A DNA stretch of 64,000 nucleotides, from positions 98,317-162,316 of the forward strand of contig WHTA01000003.1 of NCBI GenBank assembly GCA_009379825.1. Reading direction: 5' to 3'. Positions 43,350 through 51,178 of this stretch are shown piece by piece. The translations under genes and the position numbers were made by a program. How positions within the stretch are numbered: position 1 is the stretch's first letter; every line of letters starts with the position of its first letter. This stretch comes from Streptosporangiales bacterium. Its GTDB lineage: Bacteria > Actinomycetota > Actinomycetes > Streptosporangiales > WHST01. The notes under the pieces were generated by a model that worked only from the letters and a program-made list of their open reading frames with translations, had not been told where the DNA came from and ran no database searches.

Positions 43350-44423
43350 TCAGTCGGAGAGCGAGAGCTGGACGGGCTGCGCGTCCTGCGGCTGGGCCGG
43401 CGGCTCCCCTTCCGGTCGGCGGAACTCGCTGCGCTCGCTGCTGCCGATGCCGTGCTGCCGCGCCAGCGCGTACACCCGGTCGGTGACCATCCGCTGGTAC
43501 GCCTTCGGCAGGTACGACCCGTACCGGTACAGCTCGTCGTACCTGGGCACGAGGTGCGGGTGCTCACGCTGCAGCCACGCCCGGTACCACTCCCTGGCGC
43601 CCGGCCGCAGGTGCAGCAGCAGCGGGGTCACCGACCTCGCCCCGGCGGCGGCGATGGCCGCGACGGTGCGGTCCAGCTGGTCCGGCGCGTCGCTGAGGCC
43701 GGGCAGGATCGGCGCCATCAGCACCGAACACCCGATGCCGGCGTCGGCGAACCTGCGCACCACGTCGAGCCGCCGCGCGGGCGACGGCGTGCCAGGCTCC
43801 ACCGACCGCCACAGCGCCTCGTCGGTCGAGCCGACGGACACCGCCACCGACACCGGCGCCCGCTGTGCCGCCTCACCGATCAGGTCGAGGTCGCGCAGGA
43901 TCAGCGTGCCCTTGGTGAGGATAGAGAACGGGTTGGCGTGGTCGCGTAGGGCGGCGATGATCTCGCGCATCAGCCGGTAGCGGCCCTCCGCCCGCTGGTA
44001 CGGGTCGGTGTTGGTCCCCATGGCGATCGCGGCGCCCGTCCACCGCGGGCTGCTGAGCTCTTTGCGGGTCAGCTCGCCGGCGTTCACCTTCACCATGATC
44101 TTCGTGTCGAAGTCCCGGCCGGCGTCGAGATCCAGGTAGGTGTGCGTGCTCCTGGCGAAGCAGTAGACGCACGCATGGCTGCACCCGCGGTACGGGTTGA
44201 TTGTCCACTCGAACGCCATCCGCGACTGACTGGGCACCTTGTTGATGATCGACTTCGCCCGAATCTCCACCGCGAGCTGCTCATCCGTACCGGCAGCAAC
44301 CGGCGCCGCCCCAGCGACAGCCAACCCGGCCCGCCCGGTGCCCCGTTCCCGCGACGGCTCCGGCAGCTCGAGCGGCAGCTCCGCACCGCCGTCGGCCGTC
44401 GTACGCAGTGATTCCCAACGCAT
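43350..44423 (-). CDS. Rv2578c-family radical SAM protein
   Basis: A 357-residue radical SAM enzyme. The cluster-binding C-x3-C-x2-C is in RGCSHACVYCFARSTHTY near residue 87; TDPYQRAEGRYRLMREI, SILTKGTLILRDLDLI and LMAPILPGLSD are typical of the SplB/Rv2578c group. ATG 44423 (MRWESLR) matches the usual start of this family; ATG 44453 is possible. Actinobacterial members are widely conserved, and their substrate has not been defined to my knowledge. The last part overlaps no other gene. Confidence 0.87.
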   Translation of the reverse strand: MRWESLRTTADGGAELPLELPEPSRERGTGRAGLAVAGAAPVAAGTDEQLAVEIRAKSIINKVPSQSRMAFEWTINPYRGCSHACVYCFARSTHTYLDLDAGRDFDTKIMVKVNAGELTRKELSSPRWTGAAIAMGTNTDPYQRAEGRYRLMREIIAALRDHANPFSILTKGTLILRDLDLIGEAAQRAPVSVAVSVGSTDEALWRSVEPGTPSPARRLDVVRRFADAGIGCSVLMAPILPGLSDAPDQLDRTVAAIAAAGARSVTPLLLHLRPGAREWYRAWLQREHPHLVPRYDELYRYGSYLPKAYQRMVTDRVYALARQHGIGSSERSEFRRPEGEPPAQPQDAQPVQLSLSD

Positions 44424-44521
44424 CCCTCCATTCGAACACAGGTTCGATTCCATGTCTATTGCGTTCGGCCCGCCGACAGGCGTGCCAGCGCGATCGCGTT
44501 GGACGATGCCCCCTAACGAGG

Positions 44522-44551
44522 TTGACCTTCGAGTTGGGTCGAAGGTCTACC
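44522..44551 (+). promoter_or_regulatory. MerR-type promoter with operator between -35 and -10
   Basis: TTGACC (44522-44527) is the -35. The perfect dyad ACCTTCGA-GTTGGG-TCGAAGGT lies at 44525-44546, followed by a -10-like TCTACC/CTACCG (44546-44552). A 18-19 base spacer filled by a dyad is the classical MerR layout, in which the activator twists the DNA to align the two elements. The ATG at 44560 is where transcription should start, so the mRNA is probably leaderless. Confidence 0.75.
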
Positions 44552-44559
44552 GTCGAGGC

Positions 44560-45279
44560 ATGGGCACCTATCGGATCTCGCAGCTCGCCGAGCGCACCGG
44601 TGTCCCGGCGACCACGCTGCGGTACTACGAGTCGACCGGGCTGCTGCGGGCGGAACGGTCCCCTGCCGGCTACCGCATCTACCGCGAGCCCGCGGTCGAG
44701 CGGCTGGAGTTCATCGCGACGGCGAAACGGCTGGGGCTGCCGCTGGACGAGATCGGCGAGCTGCTGCGCGTACGGGATACCGGGGCGTGCGTCGAGGTCA
44801 AGACCGAGCTCCAGCCTCGGCTGCGGGCCAGGCTCGCCGACGCCGAGCGCCGCCGGGAGGAGGTCGCCGGGTTCATCGCCGCACTGCGGGCCGCGCTCGC
44901 CCACCTCGACGCGCTGCCCGACCGCTCCGGCCGCTGCGACCCCGACTGCGAGTTCCCGTTCGACACCGCGGACCGGGGTCGATGGCGGGACGCCCCGGTC
45001 GCCTGTGCCCTGCCTGCCGACGACATCCGCGCTCGCACCGAGCAGTGGCACAGCGCACTGACGGGCGCGACGCGCACGCCGATTCCGGACGGGTTGCAGC
45101 TCACCGTGCCCATCCAGCGGCTGGCCGCCGTCGCCGAGCTCGCCGCCGCCGAACAGGCCTGCTGCCCGTTCCTCGACTTCCGCCTCCACCTCGACGGACC
45201 ACACCTGCACGTACAGGTCAGGTCGCCCGCCGACGGACAGGCCATCCTCGCCGAGCTGTTCGACGCGGCAGCCGGCTGA
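44560..45279 (+). CDS. MerR family regulator with extra Cys-rich C-terminal domain
   Basis: A 239-residue regulator. The N-terminal MerR HTH (residues 1-70) has TYRISQLAERTGVPATTLRYYES and RAERSPAGYRIY, followed by the coiled-coil dimer helix. Cysteines occur at DTGACVEV (about 76), CDPDC (about 127-131), ACALP (about 149) and EQACCPFLDF (about 205), suggesting metal or thiol sensing. The last 70 residues form a further small domain not found in short MerR proteins. The gene lies one base before an SDR, so the two are co-transcribed. Confidence 0.88.
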   Translation: MGTYRISQLAERTGVPATTLRYYESTGLLRAERSPAGYRIYREPAVERLEFIATAKRLGLPLDEIGELLRVRDTGACVEVKTELQPRLRARLADAERRREEVAGFIAALRAALAHLDALPDRSGRCDPDCEFPFDTADRGRWRDAPVACALPADDIRARTEQWHSALTGATRTPIPDGLQLTVPIQRLAAVAELAAAEQACCPFLDFRLHLDGPHLHVQVRSPADGQAILAELFDAAAG

Positions 45280-45280
45280 C

Positions 45281-46105
45281 ATGACTGCCGATGCGCCCAC
45301 CGCGTTGGTCACCGGCGCCTCCTCGGGCATCGGCCAGCGGACGGCGCGGCTGCTGGCCGACCACGGCTACCGGGTCTTCGGCACCAGCCGCGGCGACCGT
45401 GCCGACGAACCAGGCGTGGAGATGCTGCGGCTGGACGTCCGCTCGGACGAGTCCGTCGCCGGCTGCATCGACGAGATCCGCGCCCGCGCCGACCATCTCG
45501 ACGTGCTCGTCAACAACGCCGGCGTGCTGCACGAGGGCTTCGCCGAGGAGACCCCACTCGCGGACGCGGCCGAGGTGTTCGACACCAACCTCTTCGGCAT
45601 CGCCCGCGTCACCAACGCTGTGCTGCCCGCCATGCGCGCCCGCCGCCGCGGCCGGATCGTCAACGTCGGCTCCCTCGCCGCCTGGGTGGGTGAGCCGGGC
45701 GAGGCGTTCTACGCCGCCTCCAAGGCCGCGCTCGCCCGCTACACCGAAGCGCTCCACCACGAGGTCCTGCACCTCGGCGTCGTCGTCAGCCTCGTCGAAC
45801 CCGGCGCGTTCACCACCAACGTCCTCGACGTGGCCACCACCACCCCGGGACGGATCGCCGACTACGACGGTCCGCGCGAGACCGCCCGCGACACCCTGCA
45901 CGAGAGCCTACAACGCGGCGGCGACCCGCAGCAGGTGGCCGAGCTGATCCTCCGGATCGTCCGCACCCGCTCGCCGAAGCTGCGCTACGTCGCCGGCCGC
46001 GACGGCCGCTGGCTCCCACACCTCAGGACGCTGCTGCCGCAACGCGTCTTCGACCACCTCCTGCGCCGCAGCTTCCACCTGCCCAAGGCACCTGCCGACG
46101 TCTGA
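45281..46105 (+). CDS. Short-chain dehydrogenase/reductase (SDR)
   Basis: A 274-residue classical SDR: cofactor motif TGASSGIG near residue 11, NNAG near 77, catalytic Ser in VNVGSLAAW near 127 and Y-x3-K in FYAASKAAL near 145. The C-terminal part (RYVAGRDGRWLPHLRTLLPQRVFD) resembles oxidoreductases that act on larger or lipid-like substrates. It follows the MerR gene directly and is its probable target as well as operon partner. Confidence 0.9.
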   Translation: MTADAPTALVTGASSGIGQRTARLLADHGYRVFGTSRGDRADEPGVEMLRLDVRSDESVAGCIDEIRARADHLDVLVNNAGVLHEGFAEETPLADAAEVFDTNLFGIARVTNAVLPAMRARRRGRIVNVGSLAAWVGEPGEAFYAASKAALARYTEALHHEVLHLGVVVSLVEPGAFTTNVLDVATTTPGRIADYDGPRETARDTLHESLQRGGDPQQVAELILRIVRTRSPKLRYVAGRDGRWLPHLRTLLPQRVFDHLLRRSFHLPKAPADV

Positions 46106-46128
46106 CATATGTAGACTATCGATATGTC
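46104..46128. promoter_or_regulatory. 25-base inverted repeat covering the start of the 46124 gene
   Basis: GACATAT-11 bases-ATATGTC is a perfect seven-base dyad. TAGACT (46112-46117) inside it is a -10-like element six bases before the ATG at 46124, which itself lies in the right arm. A repressor bound here would cover promoter, transcription start and start codon. It is markedly AT-rich for this window. No adjacent regulator obviously fits; PadR/TetR-type binding is only a suggestion. Confidence 0.5.
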
Positions 46129-46621
46129 TCGCCAGCTGAGCCCCAGCCGGCTGACCCGACCGCTGCAGGTCGTCGCTGCCATTGGCGCGCTCGTCTTCGC
46201 CGTCGGCTCTGCGCTGCACGGGTTCACCGTCGTCGACACCCCGCTGATCGAGCGCATGATGCGCACCGCAGGAGCCCGCGACCCCGCCGGCGAGGCGCCC
46301 GGCTTCACCACCGGGTTCCGCATCGTCGGCACCGGCTACGTGGTGGCGAACGCGGTCGGCGTGCTCGCCTGGTGGAGCCGGTCCCGCCTGCTGTGATGGT
46401 GGATTCTCGCGGTCAACGCCACCCAGGGCCTCGGCTACCTGATGATCCCCGCGGAGATGTGGTCGGCCGTCACCGACCGCTACGGACCGGTCGGCGCGGT
46501 GCCTTCGCTGGTGACCGACGGCGGCGCTGCGCTGCTCGCCCTCGCATTCCTCGCCACCCTTGTGCGCTACCGCACGACGTGGGCCAGACATCGGGTCACG
46601 GCCACAGCAGGAGGACGGTGA
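46124..46621 (+). pseudogene. Four-helix membrane protein gene with an in-frame TGA
   Basis: Translation from ATG 46124 gives 90 residues with two helices, then TGA at 46394-46396. The same frame continues for another 74 codons with two clear membrane helices (WWILAVNATQGLGYLMIP; VTDGGAALLALAFLATLV) and ends at TGA 46619-46621. The stop sits in a run reading CTG CTG TGA TGG TGG, so a single TGG-to-TGA change in a Trp cluster is the simplest explanation. The full 165-residue protein would be a typical small four-helix membrane protein of unknown function. Sequencing error or two short proteins are alternatives. Confidence 0.65.
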
Positions 46622-47465
46622 TGCCGATGACCGCATCCACCACCGCGCACCACTCCGCGTACGCCCGGGGCACCACCGCACGTGCCCGGTGGTGCGCGAT
46701 GTCCCATCCAGCGTGGAACAGCCAGCCGGCGGCGACCAGGTATCGCACCAGCCAGTCATCGGCAGTGACGGCGACCGCGACGAGCAGCACGTAGACCAGC
46801 AGGCCGCCGAGCTGCAGCGCGAGCATCCTCCGGTCCCCGAACTGCTTGCGGACGCCGCCGATGACCAGGTACGCCGCGGGCAGCAGCAGCATGAGCCACG
46901 GCGAGGGGACACCCGGCTGGACCCAGTTGTCCACGGTCAGCACGAGCGCGAGCCAGGTCGGCCACCGACGGACCAGGAAGGCGCGGATCCGCCTCCCCCG
47001 GCCCATTGCGTCACTGTGGTCCGGTGCCGGCGCGTGCTGCTGCCGCCGGGTGTACTCGCCACGGCGCAGCAGCATCGCGACGGCCATCGCCGGCAGCATC
47101 AGCATGTGCCCGCCCATCAGCAGCGCCTCGCCGGAGACCACACCGGCCCAGCACGGCACGAGGAGCACGACGAACGGCAGGAACATGGCCGCCCCCATCT
47201 CGGCGATGCCGCGCCAGCCGTGCCGCCGGTAGCGCATCCAGACCGCCATGCCGATCGTCATGTCCGCGGCCATCACCAGGGCCGCCGCGTCCGGCCGGGC
47301 GAGCAGCCGCTCGCCGCCGAGGAGGAAGCCGGCGGTGTCCCACACCGGCCCGAGGAGCAGCATGCCGACGGCCATCGCGATGACCATCTCGACGTAGTGC
47401 CACAGGAATGTTCGTATCGGCCGGCGGACCGGCTCGCTCTGTTCGACGTATGTCTGTGTCTGCAT
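46596..47465 (-). CDS. Membrane protein with two four-helix halves, unknown
   Basis: A 289-residue integral membrane protein. The N-terminal half (TFLWHYVEMVIAMAVGMLLLGP, ADMTIGMAVWMRYRRHGW, LLMGGHMLMLPAMAVAM) resembles a Met/His-rich actinobacterial family sometimes loosely labelled FliP-like; the C-terminal half (WPTWLALVLTVDNW, LVAAGWLFHAGWDIAHHRA) resembles a separate small membrane family with conserved His. It may be a fusion of two such proteins. Met and His clusters in the helices hint at metal handling, but this is a guess. The start ATG 47465 was chosen because the open frame beyond it looks non-coding. Confidence 0.7.
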   Translation of the reverse strand: MQTQTYVEQSEPVRRPIRTFLWHYVEMVIAMAVGMLLLGPVWDTAGFLLGGERLLARPDAAALVMAADMTIGMAVWMRYRRHGWRGIAEMGAAMFLPFVVLLVPCWAGVVSGEALLMGGHMLMLPAMAVAMLLRRGEYTRRQQHAPAPDHSDAMGRGRRIRAFLVRRWPTWLALVLTVDNWVQPGVPSPWLMLLLPAAYLVIGGVRKQFGDRRMLALQLGGLLVYVLLVAVAVTADDWLVRYLVAAGWLFHAGWDIAHHRARAVVPRAYAEWCAVVDAVIGITVLLLWP

Positions 47466-47597
47466 GGCCACGATGCTCGGCGCGTAGCCGCGCAACACGC
47501 AGCTGCAGAACGTCACCGGTCGGCCGGGCAGATCGCATGGTCGACCCGTGCACTGCGCCCGGCTCACCCGGGCGACCACCCGGCATAGCATCGGCGC

Positions 47598-48514
47598 GTG
47601 ACCACGGCTGCCGAGCAGGACGACGCGGACCCGCGGCTGCGCCGGGCCAGGTACGCCACCTTGGCATCGCTCGGCGTGGCCTGGTCGGCGAGCATGCTGA
47701 TGCCCGCCCTCGCGCTCACCACGGAACAGCGGGTGCTCTGGCTCGTGCTCGGGACGCTCGGGCTGTGCCTATTCGCCGGCACGCTCGCCTGCGCCCTGTA
47801 CGCGGCCGCGACCCCGTGGCTGCCGGACCGCACGCGCCGGCTGCTGCTCACCGCGCTCGGTGCCGCGAGTGTGCTGTCGGTGCCGCTGCTCGCACCGGTG
47901 GCGAACGCCGAGTGGGTGACCTGGGCCTGGGCGGGCGGCGCGGCCGCCGGCTTCACCCCGGTGCTGCTGCGCCGCTCGGCCGCGGCGGTGGCGTCCGCCG
48001 CCCTGCTCGTGGTGGCCGTCGGCATCGCGCTCGTTACCGGCGGGCCGGTGTGGACGTACCTGGTGGTCACCGGCAGCCTCGCGGTGAGCGTCGCCGCGAT
48101 GAGCAGCCTGCCCGTCTGGCTGTGGGGGCTGCTGGTGCAGGCCCGCGCCGGCCGCGCCGCGCAGGCGCGGCTGGCCGTCACCGAGGAACGGCTCAGGTTC
48201 GCCAGGGACGTCCACGACCTGCTCGGGCACCGGCTCGCGACCATCGCGCTGAAGGCCGAGCTGGCGGCGCGGCTGGCCCCGACGAACGCCGACCGCGCGA
48301 GCCGGGAGGCCACCGAGGCGCAACAGCTGGCGGCGGCCGCGTTGACCGAGGTACGCGAGGCCGTGCACGGGTACCGCACCGTCGACCTGGCCGACCAGCT
48401 CGCCGCCGCGCGCGGGATCCTGACCTCGTCCGGCGTACGCTGCACCGTCGAGCAGTCGACCGGCGAGCTGCCCACCGAGCTCGCCACCCAGCTCGCACTG
48501 CTGCTGCGCGAGGC
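47598..48514 (+). pseudogene. DesK-type sensor kinase gene, truncated in its ATPase domain
   Basis: From GTG 47598 (six bases after TAGCAT, 47586-47591), the frame encodes about five helices, then a HisKA_3 domain with the phospho-accepting His in RFARDVHDLLGHRLAT near residue 203. It continues as far as TQLALLLREA, where the N-box (normally REAVTNVLRH) should begin. At about 48514 the homology stops abruptly and the sequence becomes the reverse complement of a response-regulator segment. The catalytic ATPase domain is gone, so the product cannot be an active kinase. Confidence 0.85.
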
Positions 48515-48646
48515 CTTCTGCAGGTGCGGCGGCCGGCCCTGGCCGGTCAGAATCACCACGTGGCACGCAGGCAGCGCGCGCTGCAGCTCCGTCGTCACCT
48601 CGAGCCCGTCCAGCTCGGGCATCTGCAGGTCCACGACGGCGAATCG
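48515..48646 (-). pseudogene. Inverted central piece of a NarL-type response regulator
   Basis: Read on the minus strand, this roughly 130-base segment encodes FAVVDLQMPELDG (with the phospho-acceptor Asp), LEVTTELQRALPACHVVILT and GRPPHLQKA, the middle of a receiver domain. The flanking plus strand carries a truncated kinase before it and the rest of the same receiver plus the HTH after it. Turning the segment round restores one frame, ...HLQKA joined to GAKGFLPKG..., missing only a few residues. No start codon or N-terminal receiver part is present. Confidence 0.85.
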
Positions 48647-48648
48647 CC

Positions 48649-48969
48649 GCCGGGGCGAAGGGGTTCCTGCCCAAGGGCTCGCCAGGCGGCGCGCTCGCGG
48701 ACGTGATCCGCCGGGTGCACGACGGCGAGCGTTACGTCGACCCGGCACTCGCCGCGGACGCCCTCACCGCCCCGCACTGCCCGTTGACGCCACGCGAGCT
48801 CGAGGTGCTCAGGCTCGCGGAGTACGACACCCCGGTGGCGGCGATCGCCCGCCGGACGAACCTGTCCGCCGGCACCGTACGCAACTACCTCGCCGCCGCG
48901 GTCAGCAAGCTGGGCGTCCGCAACCGCGCGGAAGCCTTCCGCACCGCCCACGACAACGGCTGGCTGTAG
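48649..48969 (+). pseudogene. C-terminal piece of a NarL/LuxR response regulator
   Basis: The frame begins with AGAKGFLPKGSPGG, which is the conserved Lys loop of a receiver domain, followed by ADVIRRVHDGERYVDPALA and a LuxR HTH (LTPRELEVLRLAEYDTPVAAIARR, then AAVSKLGVRNRAEAFRTA), ending at a normal family C-terminus DNGWL. A GTG/ATG at 48703 could give an 88-residue HTH-only protein, but nothing suggests it is made. It is the remainder of the regulator whose centre is inverted at 48515-48646. Confidence 0.8.
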
Positions 48970-49142
48970 ACACGCACGCAACCCCTGGGGGAAATGTTCC
49001 GGCTCGTCGGCGAATGCGCCCTTTCGCCCGGAGCGGGCGTTGAGCGGATGCCCGAAGTCCGTTGTGCCGTATGCGAGTCGCGGCCGCACAGCAACTGGGC
49101 AGCCACGGCGGTGCCCGCCGCGCCCGCTCCTACGATGACGCC

Positions 49143-49202
49143 ATGTCCCCTGCCACCAGCGCAACAGCTCTCGTTGATCTTGTAACCCTCCTAAACCAGT
49201 AG
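49143..49202 (+). CDS. Leaderless upstream ORF, 19 residues (candidate leader peptide)
   Basis: ATG 49143 lies six bases after TACGAT (49131-49136), so transcription should start at or next to the ATG. The frame reads MSPATSATALVDLVTLLNQ and stops at TAG 49200-49202. Unlike all neighbouring genes, it uses many A/T-ending codons (GTA, CTA, ACA, GCA, GTT, CTT, GAT, CCT). It is followed by a structured stretch and then the first of two ABC exporter genes. A short leaderless peptide before a heterodimeric ABC exporter is the layout of ribosome-mediated attenuation; that role is inferred. Confidence 0.5.
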   Translation: MSPATSATALVDLVTLLNQ

Positions 49203-49334
49203 GGAAAGCCGGCAAGAGCTACGGACCGTCGAGTGGGAGGTGGCGATGGTGACACAGAGTCGAGGGGCGTAAGCTGCGTGTTCGCAGGGGCGACTTGATC
49301 GGTAACGCGCCCATGAAGGGAAAAACCGGCGCGT
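49203..49334 (+). promoter_or_regulatory. Structured 5' leader of the ABC exporter pair
   Basis: No gene fits here. Two structures can be drawn: an outer stem AGTCG (49258-49262) with CGACT (49291-49295) enclosing the hairpin CTGCG-TGTT-CGCAG (49274-49287), and a seven-base stem ACGCGCC (49305-49311) with GGCGCGT (49328-49334). The latter puts the GAAGGG ribosome site (49315-49320) in a 16-base loop and the first bases of the GTG start (49333) in the stem. CCTCC near the end of the uORF could pair with GGAGG at 49237-49241. Together with the rest of 48970-49142, this is the only gap over 300 bases in the window. Confidence 0.5.
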
Positions 49335-51072
49335 GAGTACAAGACCAGATGAAGCGGGAGTTACCGGCTCCATCGTGTCGTCGGCCATCGCCCTCACACG
49401 CGCATCGGCCACGATTACGCCACGCCGCGAGAGCGAGCGCTCGGTTCTCGAGCAATGCCTGCACGTCTCGCGCACGGGCATCGTCGTCGCGACCGCGTTC
49501 GGCCTGCTCTTCCAGCTCGGCAGCGTGGCGATCCCGTGGTGTCTCGGCCGGGGCATCGACCGCGGCGTCGCCACCGGCGAGCTGGGCACGACGGTCGGCT
49601 GGGCGGCCGGCATCGCCGGGTTCGGTCTCGCGCTCGCCGTCGGCGAGTGCGGCATGCGGTGGTGGGCGCGCATCGCCTCGGACGAGAGCGCCGACCGGCT
49701 GCGGATGCGCATCAGCAGGCACCTGCTCACCCTGGACACCGGCACGCTCGACCGCTTCGGCCACGGCGACATCGCGAGCCGCGGCATCCGCGACCTCGAC
49801 CTGATCAAGGTGTGGATCCAGGGCCTGCCGTCGTACATCACCGGCATGCTGGGCTTCGTGGCCATCCTGGTCGGCATCGGCCTGCTCGACCCGCTGCTCA
49901 CCGTCATCGGCATCGCCACCGTGCCGCTGGTCGCGCTGCTCGGGATCGCGCACCGCCGCCGCATCTCGGCCGTGAACAATGCAGTCGCGGACGCACAGGC
50001 CGACTGCACCGAGTCGGTGGAGGACCTGCTCACGGCGACGTCCGCGATCCGCGGCATCGGCGGCGAAGCAGTGCTGGTCGAGCGGCACGCCACGCGCAGC
50101 GCGGACCTCACCAAGCACGTGTTGCGCGCGAGCCGGCTCAGCGCCGTCTGGACGAGCCTGCCGGACTTCCTGCCCACCCTCGGCACCGGCATCGGGGTCG
50201 GGGTCGGCGGCCTCGCCGTCCTCGCCGACCGGGCGACGATCGGCGAGCTCGTCGCGTTCACCGCGTGGATGACCATGCTGGTCGTCTGGACGGGGACGCT
50301 GACCACCCGTACCACGCAGCTCAGCCAGGCCAGGTACGCCGCCGGGCGGATCGCCGAGCTGCTGCGGCTGCGCAGCCAGCTGCGCCTGGACCTCGCCGGC
50401 CGGTCGTTGCCCGCGACCGGCAAGCTCACCGCCCACGGCGTCGTCACCCGCCGCGACGACCACGTCGTCGGGCCCATCGACTTCACCGTCGACGTCGGCC
50501 AGGTCGTCGCCGTCACCGGCCCGATCGGCTGCGGCAAGACCGAGCTGATGCGGCTGCTCGCCCGGCTGAAGGACCCGACCGCCGGCAACGTCACGTTCGC
50601 CGGCATCGACCTGAAGGACGCGGCGCTCGAGGACGTACGCGAGCGGATCACACTGGTGCCGCAACGGCCGCTGCTCGTCTCCGGCACGCTCGCGGACAAC
50701 CTCAGGCTCGGCCGCGACGACCTGTCGGACCAACAGCTGCACTACGCCTGCTACATCGCGGCGCTCGACAGCTTCGTCGGCACACTGCCGACCGGCCTGG
50801 ACACCCCGGTCGGCGAGCGCGGCGGCATGCTCTCCGGTGGCCAGCGGCAGCGGGTCGCCGTCGCAAGGGCGCTGCTGCGCGACCCGTCCGTGCTGTTGCT
50901 CGACGACGCCACCTCGGCCATGGACGTGGAGACTGAGGCGTTGCTGCTCGCCCGGCTGCGGCACTGGATCAGCCGGCACGACACCCAGCGCCCGGCGTCG
51001 GTGGTGCTCGTCTCGCACCGCCCCGGCGTACTCGACACGGCCAACGTCGTCGTGGACATGGGGCGGTCATGA
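49333..51072 (+). CDS. Exporter-type ABC half-transporter with degenerate Walker B
   Basis: A 579-residue protein: six helices (about 50-320), then an ATPase with Walker A GPIGCGKTE near 395, signature LSGGQRQRV near 500, Walker B LLLDDATSAMD and H-loop VSHRPGV. The residue after the Walker B Asp, normally the catalytic Glu, is Asp, as in the degenerate site of heterodimeric exporters (BmrC, LmrC, TM287 types). The first 30 or so residues look unlike the family, and the true start may be further in. Partner is the 51179 gene. Drug export and siderophore handling (IrtA/B-like) are both possible. Confidence 0.85.
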   Translation: MSTRPDEAGVTGSIVSSAIALTRASATITPRRESERSVLEQCLHVSRTGIVVATAFGLLFQLGSVAIPWCLGRGIDRGVATGELGTTVGWAAGIAGFGLALAVGECGMRWWARIASDESADRLRMRISRHLLTLDTGTLDRFGHGDIASRGIRDLDLIKVWIQGLPSYITGMLGFVAILVGIGLLDPLLTVIGIATVPLVALLGIAHRRRISAVNNAVADAQADCTESVEDLLTATSAIRGIGGEAVLVERHATRSADLTKHVLRASRLSAVWTSLPDFLPTLGTGIGVGVGGLAVLADRATIGELVAFTAWMTMLVVWTGTLTTRTTQLSQARYAAGRIAELLRLRSQLRLDLAGRSLPATGKLTAHGVVTRRDDHVVGPIDFTVDVGQVVAVTGPIGCGKTELMRLLARLKDPTAGNVTFAGIDLKDAALEDVRERITLVPQRPLLVSGTLADNLRLGRDDLSDQQLHYACYIAALDSFVGTLPTGLDTPVGERGGMLSGGQRQRVAVARALLRDPSVLLLDDATSAMDVETEALLLARLRHWISRHDTQRPASVVLVSHRPGVLDTANVVVDMGRS

Positions 51073-51178
51073 CAGCGCTGCCCGTCACCCTCCCGCGCTC
51101 CGCTCCTCGCTCACTCGCGGCCCCCAGGCCAGTTGCGGTGACCACCCTCGCTGCGATGCTCACGCGGGAGGGCTCCTC

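Noticed and set aside
44239..44559. N-terminal extension of the MerR protein
   Set aside because: The frame is open, but it covers a full MerR-type promoter; ATG 44560 fits the family start.
48994..49185. 63-codon ORF before the ABC exporter leader
   Set aside because: No start signal or conserved character; it overlaps the stronger leaderless uORF signal.
49200..49400. Group II intron or known riboswitch
   Set aside because: Stems are visible, but I could not identify a domain V, terminal motifs or a known riboswitch core, so I only call it a structured leader.
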